From Caldisericota bacterium (GTDB lineage: Bacteria > Bipolaricaulota > Bipolaricaulia > Bipolaricaulales > Bipolaricaulaceae): a DNA stretch of 10,024 bases. The notes beneath the pieces were generated by a model, which saw nothing but the letters and a program-made list of their open reading frames with translations, was not told where the DNA came from and made no database searches. This document shows, in pieces, positions 1-6,467 of this stretch. The stretch is from the NCBI GenBank assembly GCA_013151115.1, contig JAADIW010000022.1, positions 1 through 10,024 on the forward strand. The letters run 5' to 3'. The translations under genes were made by a program, and so were the position numbers. Position 1 is the stretch's first letter, and each line of letters opens with the position of its first letter.

Positions 1-363
1 ACCCCGGACGTCGCCCCGGACGGCAAGACGATCGTGTTCGCGGCCTACATAGAGGGGGGATGGGATATCATGTCCCTGCGGCTCCGGGACAGCGTGAACA
101 TCGATCGCCTGACCCAGGACCCCTTCTTCGACTGGGGCCCGCGTTTCTCGCCGGACGGGGAGTGGATAGCCTTCGAGTCGACCCGGTCCGGCAACTCCGA
201 GATCTGGGTCATGGCCCGGAACGGGGGGAAGCTCACCTATATCACCGACGATCCCTGGCGCAACGCCTTCCCCGCCTGGTCGCCCGACATGGAACGGATC
301 GCGTTCGGCACGCGCTTGGACGGGGAGACGGATTGGGTCATCGCCACCGAGGGGACCTATTGA
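1..363 (+). CDS. C-terminal end of a TolB/PD40-type beta-propeller protein (5' end outside window)
   Basis: The frame is open from the first base to a TGA at 361-363 and gives 120 residues, so the start lies to the left of the window. Three WD40-like/PD40 beta-propeller repeats are visible. Each has a core of the type (S/A)PDG-x-x-(I/V)-(A/V)-F: around residues 5-13 (APDGKTIVF), 43-51 (SPDGEWIAF) and 87-95 (SPDMERIAF, diverged at the glycine). Each is followed by a D/E-I/W-(V/I) strand (GWDIMSL, NSEIWVM, ETDWVIA). This pattern is typical of TolB and of many secreted or periplasmic propeller proteins whose partner or ligand varies. No catalytic domain is visible in the remnant. It ends 28 bases before ribF on the same strand, so co-transcription is possible, but there is no functional link. 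The family call is good; the specific function is unknown because the N-terminal part is missing. Confidence 0.8.
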   Translation, partial: TPDVAPDGKTIVFAAYIEGGWDIMSLRLRDSVNIDRLTQDPFFDWGPRFSPDGEWIAFESTRSGNSEIWVMARNGGKLTYITDDPWRNAFPAWSPDMERIAFGTRLDGETDWVIATEGTY

Positions 364-391
364 CCGGTGGCAGTCCCCTTCGGTCGCGGGG

Positions 392-1276
392 ATGAACCGG
401 ATCGCCGCCGTCGGGAAGTTCGATGGGGTACACCTCGGCCACCGTGTCCTCCTGCGGGAGGGGAGGCGATGGGCCCGGGATGAGGGGTTGTCCTTCCTCG
501 TCCTCACGTTCCCGCCCCAGCGAGATGCCCTCCTCCCCCTGGCGGCGAAGCTCCGTCTCATCCGCGAGTTCGCCGATGAGGTCGAGGTCCTGCGGTTCGA
601 CGATGTGAAGCATATCCCCGCCCCGGACTTCCTCGGGCTCCTGCGGGAGCGGTTCGGGGTCCGTGGCCTCGTCATGGGGCCGGGACACCGGTTCGGGCGT
701 GGCCGATCGGGGGATCCGGATCGCGCGCGCTCCTGGGGCCGGGAACGCGGGGTCGAGGTGAGGGTGGTGCCCCCGTTCCTGTGTCAGGGGCGGCCGGTCT
801 CGGCCCGCCACGTCCGGGAACACCTGCGCCGGGGCGAGATCCGCGAGGCCCGGCTTCTATTGGGCCGGTACCCCGCCCTCTTCGGGGAGCGGACCTCCGG
901 CGCGGGCCGCGGCAGGGAGCTCGGCCACCCCACCGTGAACCTGGACCTGGCCCCCGGGATACTCCGCCCCCGCCCCGGGGTCTACCTCGCCTGGGCCTTC
1001 TGGGACGGCGGGGACGCCCCGGGCCTCTTCTATATCGGGGAGCGCCCCACCTTTCCGGACCTGCCGCCCGCCGCGGAGGTCCATCTCTTCACCCCCCCGC
1101 GCCCCGAGCCCACGGGAGAGGTGGAGGTCCAGCTCCTCGCCTTCCTGCGCGGGGACCGCCGCTTCCCCTCGGCCGCGGCCCTGAGGGCCCAGATCGCCCG
1201 CGACATCTCCCGGGGGAAGGCGCTCCTCCCCTCCCTTCCCACGCCCGTACCGTTGCTGCACGGGCGGTCCCGGTAG
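392..1276 (+). CDS. ribF: Bifunctional riboflavin kinase / FAD synthetase (RibF)
   Basis: This 294-residue protein has the usual RibF length and domain order. It phosphorylates riboflavin to FMN and adenylylates FMN to FAD in the cytoplasm. The N-terminal FAD-synthetase (nucleotidyltransferase) domain carries VGKFDGVHLGHR at 7-18, including the HxGH site H14-H17, and the G-HRFGRGRSGD loop at 98-108. The C-terminal riboflavin-kinase domain starts near 165 with GAGRGRELGHPTVNL (170-184), followed by YIGERPTF (214-221) and EVHLF (229-233). Two conserved motifs are unusual. The ISSTxIR-type motif closing the first domain reads PVSARHVR (135-142), and the LLDFdgdLYG-like loop after EVHLF is replaced by a proline-rich TPPRPEPTG. 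ATG 392 is the only plausible start, because no ATG, GTG or TTG lies close upstream in frame. Its Shine-Dalgarno is weak (CGGGG directly before the ATG), which fits coupling to the upstream gene. Confidence 0.93.
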   Translation: MNRIAAVGKFDGVHLGHRVLLREGRRWARDEGLSFLVLTFPPQRDALLPLAAKLRLIREFADEVEVLRFDDVKHIPAPDFLGLLRERFGVRGLVMGPGHRFGRGRSGDPDRARSWGRERGVEVRVVPPFLCQGRPVSARHVREHLRRGEIREARLLLGRYPALFGERTSGAGRGRELGHPTVNLDLAPGILRPRPGVYLAWAFWDGGDAPGLFYIGERPTFPDLPPAAEVHLFTPPRPEPTGEVEVQLLAFLRGDRRFPSAAALRAQIARDISRGKALLPSLPTPVPLLHGRSR

Positions 1277-1360
1277 CGGGGCCCCGATCCCGGGGATCCG
1301 GAAAGCCGTTCAGTTGTGGACGGGGGCGGAAGCGGATAAGTTTAGCGGAATCTCTCGTCG

Positions 1361-1366
1361 AGGAGG
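1361..1366 (+). promoter_or_regulatory. Ribosome binding site of thrS
   Basis: AGGAGG lies 5 bases before ATG 1372. It fixes the thrS start, although the same frame stays open far upstream through ribF. The first residues after this ATG (MAKVILPQGE) match the beginning of a TGS domain, which supports the choice. Confidence 0.85.
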
Positions 1367-1371
1367 ACGGG

Positions 1372-3285
1372 ATGGCCAAAGTGATCCTGCCGCAGGGTGA
1401 GACCGTCGAGGCCGCGGGGGTGAGCCTCCAGGAGCTGCTCGAGGCGCGGGGACTCGCCGACGAGGTGGTGGGGGCCCTCCACGACGGGGAGCTCCGCGAC
1501 ATCCGCGATCCGCTCCCCACGGAAGGGGAGGTCCGGGCGCTGACGCTTTCGGACCCCGAGGCCCTGGAGATCCTGCGGCACACGGCGGCCCACGTCATGG
1601 CCCAGGCGGTACAGCGCCTCTTCCCCGGCACCAAGCTCGCCATCGGTCCCGCGATCCGCGACGGGTTTTACTACGACTTCGAGTTCCCCGAGCCCATCTC
1701 CCACGATGACCTCCCGCGAATCGAGGAGGAGATGAGGAGGATCGTCCAGGCGAACTATCCGGTGGAGCGGATCTTCCTTTCCCGGGAGGAGGCGATAAGG
1801 CTTTACCGGGAGCGTGGCGATGTCTACAAGCTCGAGCTCATCGCGGAGATCCCCGACGAGCGGATCTCTTTTTACAAACAGGGGGAGTTCATCGACCTCT
1901 GCCGGGGGCCGCACCTCCCCTCCACGGGGTTGGTGCGCCACTTCAAGGTGCTGGAGCTCGCCGGGGCCTATTGGCGCGGCGACCCCAACAATCCCATGCT
2001 CACCCGGATCTACGGCACCGCCTTCCCCACCGCCGAGGCGCTGGAGGAGTACCTACGGTGGCGGGAGGAGGCACGGCGCCGCGACCACCGCACCCTGGGG
2101 CAGCAGCTCGACCTCTACTCCATCCACAACGAGATCGGGGCGGGCCTCGTCCTCTGGCACCCCAAGGGGGCCAAGATCCGCCGGCTCATCGAGGAATTCT
2201 GGATCAGGGAGCACGAACGGGAGGGATACCAGCTCATCTACACCCCCCACATTGGGAAGAGCCGCCTGTGGGAGATATCGGGGCACCTGGATTTCTACCG
2301 CGAGAGCATGTACGCCCCCATGGACATCGAGGGGCAGGAGTACTTCATCAAGCCGATGAACTGCCCCTTCCACATCGCCATCTACAAGACCCGTACCCGG
2401 TCGTACCGGGACCTCCCCATCAAGTACGCCGAGCTCGGGACGGTGTACCGCTACGAGCGGAGCGGCGTCCTCCACGGTCTCCTGCGCGTGCGGGGCTTCA
2501 CCCAGGACGACGCCCACATCATCTGCCGCCCCGACCAGGTGGAGGACGAGATCCTCAAGGTGCTGCGGTTCGCGCTGCGTATCCTGCGGGCCTTCGGGTT
2601 CTCCGAGTTCGCGGCGCACCTATCCACCCGGCCGCCGAAGTTCGTGGGCGCGCCGGAAGCGTGGGATCTCGCCACCGAGTCGCTCCGCAAGGCGCTGGAG
2701 CGTGAGGGGATCCCCTACGATGTGAAGGAGGGGGAGGGGGCCTTTTACGGGCCCAAGATCGACATCGACATCGAGGACTCGCTCCGGCGCTCATGGCAGC
2801 TCACCACGATCCAGTTCGACTTCAACCTGCCCGAACGCTTCGACATGACCTACATCGGCCACGATGGGAAAAAGTACCGCCCCTACATGATCCACCGCGC
2901 GATCCTGGGGTCGTTCGAGCGGTTCTTCGGGATCCTGATCGAGCACTACGGCGGGGCGTTCCCGGTGTGGCTCGCGCCGGTACAGGCGGTGGTCCTCCCC
3001 GTGACCGAGGCGCAAGGGGACTATGCCGATTCCGTGGCGGAGCGGCTCCGGGAGGCGGGGGTGCGAGCGGAGGCATGGAGCCGGGGCGGGAAGACCCTGC
3101 GGTATCTCATCCGCGAGGCCCAGCTCCAGAAGATCCCCTACATGCTGGTCTGCGGCCCCCGTGAGGCCGAGGCCGGCACGGTGGCCCTGCGGCTCCGCAC
3201 CGGCGAGGATCTGGGGGCGAAGACCCCCGAGGAGATCATCGCCCGCATCAAGGAGAGGGAAGCGGCGCGCACATCCGAGCTGTGA
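1372..3285 (+). CDS. thrS: Threonyl-tRNA synthetase (ThrRS)
   Basis: This 637-residue protein is a full-length bacterial ThrRS. It charges tRNA-Thr with threonine and proofreads mischarged seryl-tRNA. Domains in order are an N-terminal TGS domain (about 1-60); the editing domain with HTAAH (H70, H74) and DLCRGPH (C177, H181); a class II catalytic core (about 240-530); and the anticodon-binding domain (about 535-637, starting near PVWLAPVQAVVLPVTE). The catalytic zinc ligands are all present: C331 in MNCPFH, H382 in DDAHI and H508 in MIHRA. Motif 2 is TVYRYERSG (357-365, R360) and motif 3 is the segment around ILGSFERFFG (511-520, R517). The editing domain is intact. The gene follows ribF after 95 bases and is convergent with the transporter operon, with only 28 bases between the two stop codons. 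No T-box leader was recognised upstream. Confidence 0.98.
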   Translation: MAKVILPQGETVEAAGVSLQELLEARGLADEVVGALHDGELRDIRDPLPTEGEVRALTLSDPEALEILRHTAAHVMAQAVQRLFPGTKLAIGPAIRDGFYYDFEFPEPISHDDLPRIEEEMRRIVQANYPVERIFLSREEAIRLYRERGDVYKLELIAEIPDERISFYKQGEFIDLCRGPHLPSTGLVRHFKVLELAGAYWRGDPNNPMLTRIYGTAFPTAEALEEYLRWREEARRRDHRTLGQQLDLYSIHNEIGAGLVLWHPKGAKIRRLIEEFWIREHEREGYQLIYTPHIGKSRLWEISGHLDFYRESMYAPMDIEGQEYFIKPMNCPFHIAIYKTRTRSYRDLPIKYAELGTVYRYERSGVLHGLLRVRGFTQDDAHIICRPDQVEDEILKVLRFALRILRAFGFSEFAAHLSTRPPKFVGAPEAWDLATESLRKALEREGIPYDVKEGEGAFYGPKIDIDIEDSLRRSWQLTTIQFDFNLPERFDMTYIGHDGKKYRPYMIHRAILGSFERFFGILIEHYGGAFPVWLAPVQAVVLPVTEAQGDYADSVAERLREAGVRAEAWSRGGKTLRYLIREAQLQKIPYMLVCGPREAEAGTVALRLRTGEDLGAKTPEEIIARIKEREAARTSEL

Positions 3286-3291
3286 GGCCCC

Positions 3292-3313
3292 GGGGGCGCC
3301 CTGCCCCGCCCCC
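3292..3313. terminator. Possible bidirectional stem-loop between convergent thrS and the permease gene
   Basis: GGGGGCG (3292-3298) pairs perfectly with CGCCCCC (3307-3313) across an 8-base loop. The stem fills most of the 28-base gap between the thrS stop and the oppositely oriented permease stop. It is symmetrical, so it could act on both strands. Neither side has a T-run, so it is not a classical intrinsic terminator, and its role is inferred from position. A second small hairpin (CCTCA/TGAGG, 3312-3326) begins at its right edge, within the permease stop region. Confidence 0.4.
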
Positions 3314-4132
3314 TCAGGCCTTGAGGCCTCCCAGGGAGATCCCCTTGATGAAGTACCGCTGGAAGATGGCGAAGATGATGAGCATCGGGACCGCGTTGAA
3401 CATCGCCCCCGCGAGGATCAGCTCCCAGAAGTGGAAGTACTGGCCCTTGAAGAAGTTGAGCCCCAGGGGGAGGGTGAACTTGGACGGAGTGTTCAAGTAG
3501 ATGAGGGGGCCGAGGAAATCGTTCCATGAGGCCTGGAACTTGAAGATCGCCAGGGCCACCAGCGCCGGCCGCGCCAGGGGCAGCATCACCCGCCAGAAGA
3601 TGGTGAACCACGAGGCCCCGTCGATCCGGGCCGCGTCCTCGTAGTCGCGGGGCAGGGTCTTGAAGAACTGCGCCATGAGGAATACCCCGAACGCGTCAGA
3701 TATCCCGGGGACGATCAGGGGCAGGTAGGTGTCGATCCAGCCGAATTTCGCCATGATGGTGTAGTTGGGGACCAGGGTCACCGCGTACGGGACCATCATC
3801 GTGGCCAGGGTGGCCCAGAAGAGCACGTTTCTCCCGGGGAACCGCATCCGCGCGAAGGCGTAGCCCGCCATCGAGCAGGAGAGGAGCTTCACCGCCACCG
3901 TTATCACGGCCAGCACGATGCTGTTCCTCACCCACACCGGGAACAGGGGGCTCGCCTTCCACACGCGCACGTAGTTATCCGGGTGGAAGGGCGGGGAGAA
4001 GATCCGGGGGGGCCAGGCGAGGATGCTCCGCGTGTCCTTCAGGGAGCCGAGGACCGAGAGGACGAACGGGCTGAAGGTGACGACGGTGATGGCGAGGAGC
4101 AACGCGTAGATGAGGACCGTTTTCCCCCGCAT
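3314..4132 (-). CDS. ABC sugar transporter permease, MalG type
   Basis: This 272-residue integral membrane protein is of the binding-protein-dependent transport (BPD_transp_1) family. It would form the channel with the MalF-type partner encoded directly upstream. Hydrophobic segments are visible near 5-30, 70-95, 102-127, 136-157, 188-205 and 236-257. The EAA loop that docks the ATPase is at about 164-187 (YEDAARIDGAS with the conserved glycine G172, then RVMLPLARP). The C-terminal tail QRYFIKGISLGGLKA is typical of MalG-like permeases. The frame stays open upstream to 4417, but ATG 4132 is the right start: the first membrane segment follows it at once, GGAGGTG sits about 8 bases before it, and it overlaps the upstream stop by one base (TGATG), so translation is probably coupled. 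The upstream extension is just the partner gene read in another frame. Substrate is inferred from the locus as an alpha-glucoside. Confidence 0.95.
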   Translation of the reverse strand: MRGKTVLIYALLLAITVVTFSPFVLSVLGSLKDTRSILAWPPRIFSPPFHPDNYVRVWKASPLFPVWVRNSIVLAVITVAVKLLSCSMAGYAFARMRFPGRNVLFWATLATMMVPYAVTLVPNYTIMAKFGWIDTYLPLIVPGISDAFGVFLMAQFFKTLPRDYEDAARIDGASWFTIFWRVMLPLARPALVALAIFKFQASWNDFLGPLIYLNTPSKFTLPLGLNFFKGQYFHFWELILAGAMFNAVPMLIIFAIFQRYFIKGISLGGLKA

Positions 4133-5064
4133 CAGTACTGCACCTCCACGTCTATGTATCGCTTTTGGATCACGGTGAGCAGGAGGATCAGCACGAACAG
4201 GATCAGCGAGAGGGCGGCGGCGTACCCCATGCGGAAGTTCTCGAAGGCCTCGCTGTAGATGAGGTAGTTGAGGGTCATCGTGGATTTGAGCGGCCCCCCG
4301 CGGGTCATGATGTAGATCTGGTCGAATACCTGGAGGCAGCCGATGGTGCCCATCACCACGACGAAGAAGATGCTGGGGCGCAACAGCGGGAGCGTCACCC
4401 GGGTGAACCGTTGCCACGCGTTCGCCCCGTCGATGGCGGCGGCCTCGAGGAGGGAATCGGGGATGTCCTGAAGCGCGGCCAGGAACACCACCATGAAGGT
4501 TGGGGCGGTGGACCAGATGTTCATCATCATGATCGCGGGCAAGGCCGTGGCCGGGTTCCCCAGCCAGTCGATGGAGGCGGGGAGGCCGAGCTTGGACAGG
4601 AGGTAATTGAATATCCCCTGTTTGGCGTACAGCCAGATAAACACGAGGGAGATCACGATGGAGGCCGTGACCGAGGGGGCGTAGAAGGCGGCGCGGAAGA
4701 AGGTCCGGAGCCGCACGGGCTGGTTGAGGAGCACGGCGTAGAAGAGGGCGAGCGCGGTCTGGATGGGTACCACCACCGCGGTGTAATAGATGGTGTTCCT
4801 CAGCGCGATGTGGAAGTCGGGGTCGGTGAAGATCCGGACGAAGTTCCTGGCCCCGGCGAACGTGGGAGGGCTGAGGAGGTCATAGCGGTGGAAGCCGAGG
4901 TAGAAGGCGAAGCCCATGGCGAAGAAGGTGAAAACCGAGAGGGCCAGCATGTGGGGGGCGATGAGGACGTAGGCCGTCAGGATCTCCCGCGTCCTCGCCC
5001 TCCTGAACCAAACGAGGGGGGCAGGTCGCCCTGCCCCCCTCGTCCCCGTCCCGCTTGGACGCAT
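4132..5064 (-). CDS. ABC sugar transporter permease, MalF type
   Basis: This 310-residue permease is the partner of the MalG-type protein that follows it. Membrane segments are visible near 31-57, 91-113, 126-148, 175-198, 229-247 and 281-300. The EAA loop is at about 205-230, with EAAAIDGAN and RVTLPLLRP. The region around DQIYIMTRGGP (248-258) is characteristic of the family. The first 28 residues are a basic, low-complexity cytoplasmic tail that is not conserved. ATG 5064 is the only normal start upstream of the first membrane segment; the next in-frame ATG (residue 39) would cut into that segment. The start is only 8 bases after the stop of the binding-protein gene and has a poor Shine-Dalgarno (AAGGG at 4 bases), so coupling is likely. 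Codons 8-18 contain a perfect 14-bp hairpin, described separately. Sugar specificity cannot be read from the sequence. Confidence 0.95.
   Translation of the reverse strand: MRPSGTGTRGAGRPAPLVWFRRARTREILTAYVLIAPHMLALSVFTFFAMGFAFYLGFHRYDLLSPPTFAGARNFVRIFTDPDFHIALRNTIYYTAVVVPIQTALALFYAVLLNQPVRLRTFFRAAFYAPSVTASIVISLVFIWLYAKQGIFNYLLSKLGLPASIDWLGNPATALPAIMMMNIWSTAPTFMVVFLAALQDIPDSLLEAAAIDGANAWQRFTRVTLPLLRPSIFFVVVMGTIGCLQVFDQIYIMTRGGPLKSTMTLNYLIYSEAFENFRMGYAAALSLILFVLILLLTVIQKRYIDVEVQY
5012..5043 (-). repeat. Perfect 14-bp inverted repeat with GNRA-type loop in the permease 5' coding region
   Basis: ACGAGGGGGGCAGG (5012-5025) and CCTGCCCCCCTCGT (5030-5043) are exact reverse complements separated by 4 bases. 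In the mRNA (- strand) the loop reads GCGA, a GNRA tetraloop, so the RNA stem-loop should be very stable. It occupies codons 8-18 of the MalF-type permease gene, just after the binding-protein/permease junction. The structure is read directly from the sequence. Its role is inferred: it may stabilise the upstream binding-protein mRNA end, attenuate transcription, or lower permease translation. Confidence 0.85.
5029..5052 (-). other. G-quadruplex-forming motif in the mRNA strand
   Basis: On the - strand, four G-runs of 3, 4, 6 and 3 bases are separated by short loops of 2 (AC), 4 (ACGA) and 2 (CA) bases. This meets the usual G3+/short-loop rule for a quadruplex. It starts 12 bases after the permease ATG and overlaps one arm of the 14-bp hairpin, so the two folds would exclude each other. 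Only the motif is seen; folding is unproven. Confidence 0.5.
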
Positions 5065-5072
5065 CGCGGCCC

Positions 5073-6335
5073 TTATCCGGAGAGTACCTCTTTCAGGCGC
5101 TCGTTCAAGACCTTGGCCGCGTCATTCAGGGCCTCTTGGGCGGTCTTCTTGCCCAGGAACACCGCCTCCATCGCGGCCGAAAGCTCGTCGATGGGCTTGC
5201 TCCCCAAGGGGCCGAACTCCCATGGCCTGGCGTAGGCAGCGCCGGCGAAGATGGTGCGGGAGATGGGATCGGTGATGAAGCCCCCCAGCGCCTTGCGGGT
5301 GGGGAGGGCGAAGCCGCGGGAGAGCACGTACATCTGGGCCAGGGGGCTGGTGAGGAATTTGAGCACATCGAAGGCCTCCGCGGGGTGCTTCTCGTAGGCC
5401 GGGATCACGTAGGCCACGGTGAACAGGAGGTTCCCCTTGCCCGCCGGGCCCGCGGGGAGCTCCACGGCGCCGAACTCCACATCCGGGAAGTTGGAGGTGA
5501 GGAACGGTACCATCCAACCGCCCTCCATGACCATGGCGGCGTTCTCCTTGCCGAAGGCCTCGCCCTGCCAGCCGGCGCCGATCTCCGAGGGCCGGACGGC
5601 GACCCCGTGCTCGAGCTCGAACCCCGTGTAGAACTCGAGGGCCTTCACCGCCTCGGGGGAGTTGATCACCACCGCGGTCCGATCGGCGTTGAAGAAGCTG
5701 CCGCCGTTCTGGAACACGAACGGGAGCCACCGGGCGACGTCGGGGGCCATGCACAGGGCGGCCTGGAAGTTGGGCACGGCCTTTTTGATCTCATCCGCCT
5801 TGGCCTGGATGGCCTTGGCGGCCGCGAGGAGGTCCTCCCACGTCCAGTCGGCGGTGGGATAGGGCACCCCGGCGATGTCGAAGATCTTCTTGTTGTAGAA
5901 GAGGGCTAGGGTGTTGAAGTCCTTGGGGATGCCGTAGATCTTGCCCCCGTAGGTGAACGCGCCGATACAGGTGTCCACGAATTCCGCGGGATCCACGCCC
6001 GCCGCGGCCATGAGGTCGTCCAGGGGCAGGAGCGCCCCCTTCCGCATCAGGGGCTCGGCCATGAAGATATCCCAGTAGAACACGTCCGGGGCCTTACGCG
6101 CGGCGAGCATGGTCTGGATCTTGGTGGGGTAATCGGCGGGGATGGGCTCGTACACCGCCTCCACGCCCGGCGGGGCGAACTGGGAGTTGTAGAGATCCAC
6201 CAGGGTCTGCATGATCTCCGACTCCACCGGGGACGAGACCCAACCGGATACCCTGATGGCGATCTTCTCCGCCGCGACCCCCGCGATCCCGACGAGCAGG
6301 CCGATGAGCAACACCGGGAAAATCCTTCGGAACAT
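5073..6335 (-). CDS. ABC sugar transporter substrate-binding protein, family 1
   Basis: This 420-residue extracytoplasmic binding protein is MalE/UgpB-like. It would capture the sugar and deliver it to the two permeases encoded next. The N-terminus is a signal peptide: RR at 3-4, a hydrophobic core at about 5-20 and a V-A-A cleavage site before E23. There is no lipobox cysteine, so the mature protein (about 398 aa) is probably soluble in a periplasm. Family features are the VDLYNSQF segment (46-53), the crossover around KIYGIPKDFNTLALFYNKKIF (132-152), ADWTWEDLLAAA (162-173) and GGWMVPFL (272-279). Aromatics such as W88, W164, W166, W203, W256, W274 and W372 may line the sugar site. Only two cysteines exist, C123 and C195. 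The gene is first in the transporter operon, behind its own promoter, an operator and AGGAGG four bases before the ATG. Family is certain; substrate is inferred from the fused phosphorylase. Confidence 0.96.
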   Translation of the reverse strand: MFRRIFPVLLIGLLVGIAGVAAEKIAIRVSGWVSSPVESEIMQTLVDLYNSQFAPPGVEAVYEPIPADYPTKIQTMLAARKAPDVFYWDIFMAEPLMRKGALLPLDDLMAAAGVDPAEFVDTCIGAFTYGGKIYGIPKDFNTLALFYNKKIFDIAGVPYPTADWTWEDLLAAAKAIQAKADEIKKAVPNFQAALCMAPDVARWLPFVFQNGGSFFNADRTAVVINSPEAVKALEFYTGFELEHGVAVRPSEIGAGWQGEAFGKENAAMVMEGGWMVPFLTSNFPDVEFGAVELPAGPAGKGNLLFTVAYVIPAYEKHPAEAFDVLKFLTSPLAQMYVLSRGFALPTRKALGGFITDPISRTIFAGAAYARPWEFGPLGSKPIDELSAAMEAVFLGKKTAQEALNDAAKVLNERLKEVLSG

Positions 6336-6339
6336 CCTC

Positions 6340-6345
6340 CCTCCT
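6340..6345 (-). promoter_or_regulatory. Ribosome binding site of the binding-protein gene
   Basis: AGGAGG on the - strand lies 4 bases (GAGG) before ATG 6335. It fixes the start at the residue that begins the signal peptide. Confidence 0.8.
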
Positions 6346-6408
6346 TTTCGTTCTTCAGGGAATTTGCGTCCTTACACTGTTCCATTGGGCATTTCCCGCT
6401 TGCTACAC

Positions 6409-6417
6409 CACCTCCTT
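6409..6417 (-). promoter_or_regulatory. Second, perfect Shine-Dalgarno in the 5' leader of the transporter mRNA
   Basis: AAGGAGGTG is a full complement to the 16S 3' end and lies directly after the operator, about 75 bases upstream of the binding-protein ATG. A GTG-TAG start-stop pair follows at once. An ATG 16 bases further (6392) opens a 6-codon frame (MPNGTV) ending at 6372. The spacing is too short for the first and too long for the second, so no product is claimed. It may be a ribosome standby site or a remnant. Confidence 0.4.
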
Positions 6418-6418
6418 T

Positions 6419-6434
6419 TTGAAACCGGTTTCAA
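6419..6434. promoter_or_regulatory. LacI-family operator O1 (perfect 16-bp palindrome)
   Basis: TTGAAACCGGTTTCAA is perfectly palindromic, with the central CG typical of LacI/GalR-family operators. It starts four bases after the -10 box of the transporter promoter and covers the predicted transcription start, so bound repressor would block initiation. It matches the second site at 7515-7530 in 14 of 16 positions. The nearest regulator gene, only 33 bases away, is a LacI-family repressor. Confidence 0.9.
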
Positions 6435-6437
6435 GTC

Positions 6438-6466
6438 ATTATAGCTCCGAGGCCGAACGGCGTCAA
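6438..6466 (-). promoter_or_regulatory. Sigma-70-type promoter of the transporter operon
   Basis: On the - strand TTGACG (-35, 6466-6461) and TATAAT (-10, 6443-6438) are separated by exactly 17 bases. This is one mismatch from the full consensus, in a GC-rich genome. The -35 begins one base after the stop codon of the repressor gene, so the transporter has its own promoter even though it lies downstream of the repressor on the same strand. The predicted start near 6431 lies within operator O1. Confidence 0.88.
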
Positions 6467-6467
6467 T

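Noticed and set aside
684..696. Third operator-like ACCGGTT within ribF
   Set aside because: Only the central core matches and the outer halves (TTGAA/TTCAA) are absent, so it is expected by chance in GC-rich coding DNA.
1314..1342. Possible thrS promoter (TTGTGG, 17 bases, TAAGTT)
   Set aside because: Each box matches only three of six consensus positions, and thrS could equally be read from the ribF transcript.
781..1371. Upstream in-frame extension of thrS through ribF
   Set aside because: The frame is open only because of GC-rich codon bias. It overlaps ribF, its translation is Pro/Arg/Gly-rich without family similarity, and ATG 1372 has a good ribosome site and starts the TGS domain.
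1277..1371. Riboswitch, T-box or terminator in the ribF-thrS gap
   Set aside because: Only short GC palindromes (CGGGGCCCCG, CCCCG/CGGGG) occur, with no T-run and no T-box or other leader consensus.
4133..4417. Upstream extension of the MalG-type permease
   Set aside because: The extra 95 residues are the MalF-type gene read in another frame. The coupled ATG at 4132 with GGAGGTG fits the family start.
4165..5235. Long + strand frame (356 codons) opposite the permease genes
   Set aside because: It lies antisense to a clear permease, its translation is rich in E, G, H and D without domains, and it has no ribosome site.
6047..6385. 112-codon - strand frame starting in the transporter leader
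   Set aside because: It overlaps the signal-peptide region of the binding protein in another frame, is Ser/Arg-rich, and its ATG has no well-placed ribosome site.
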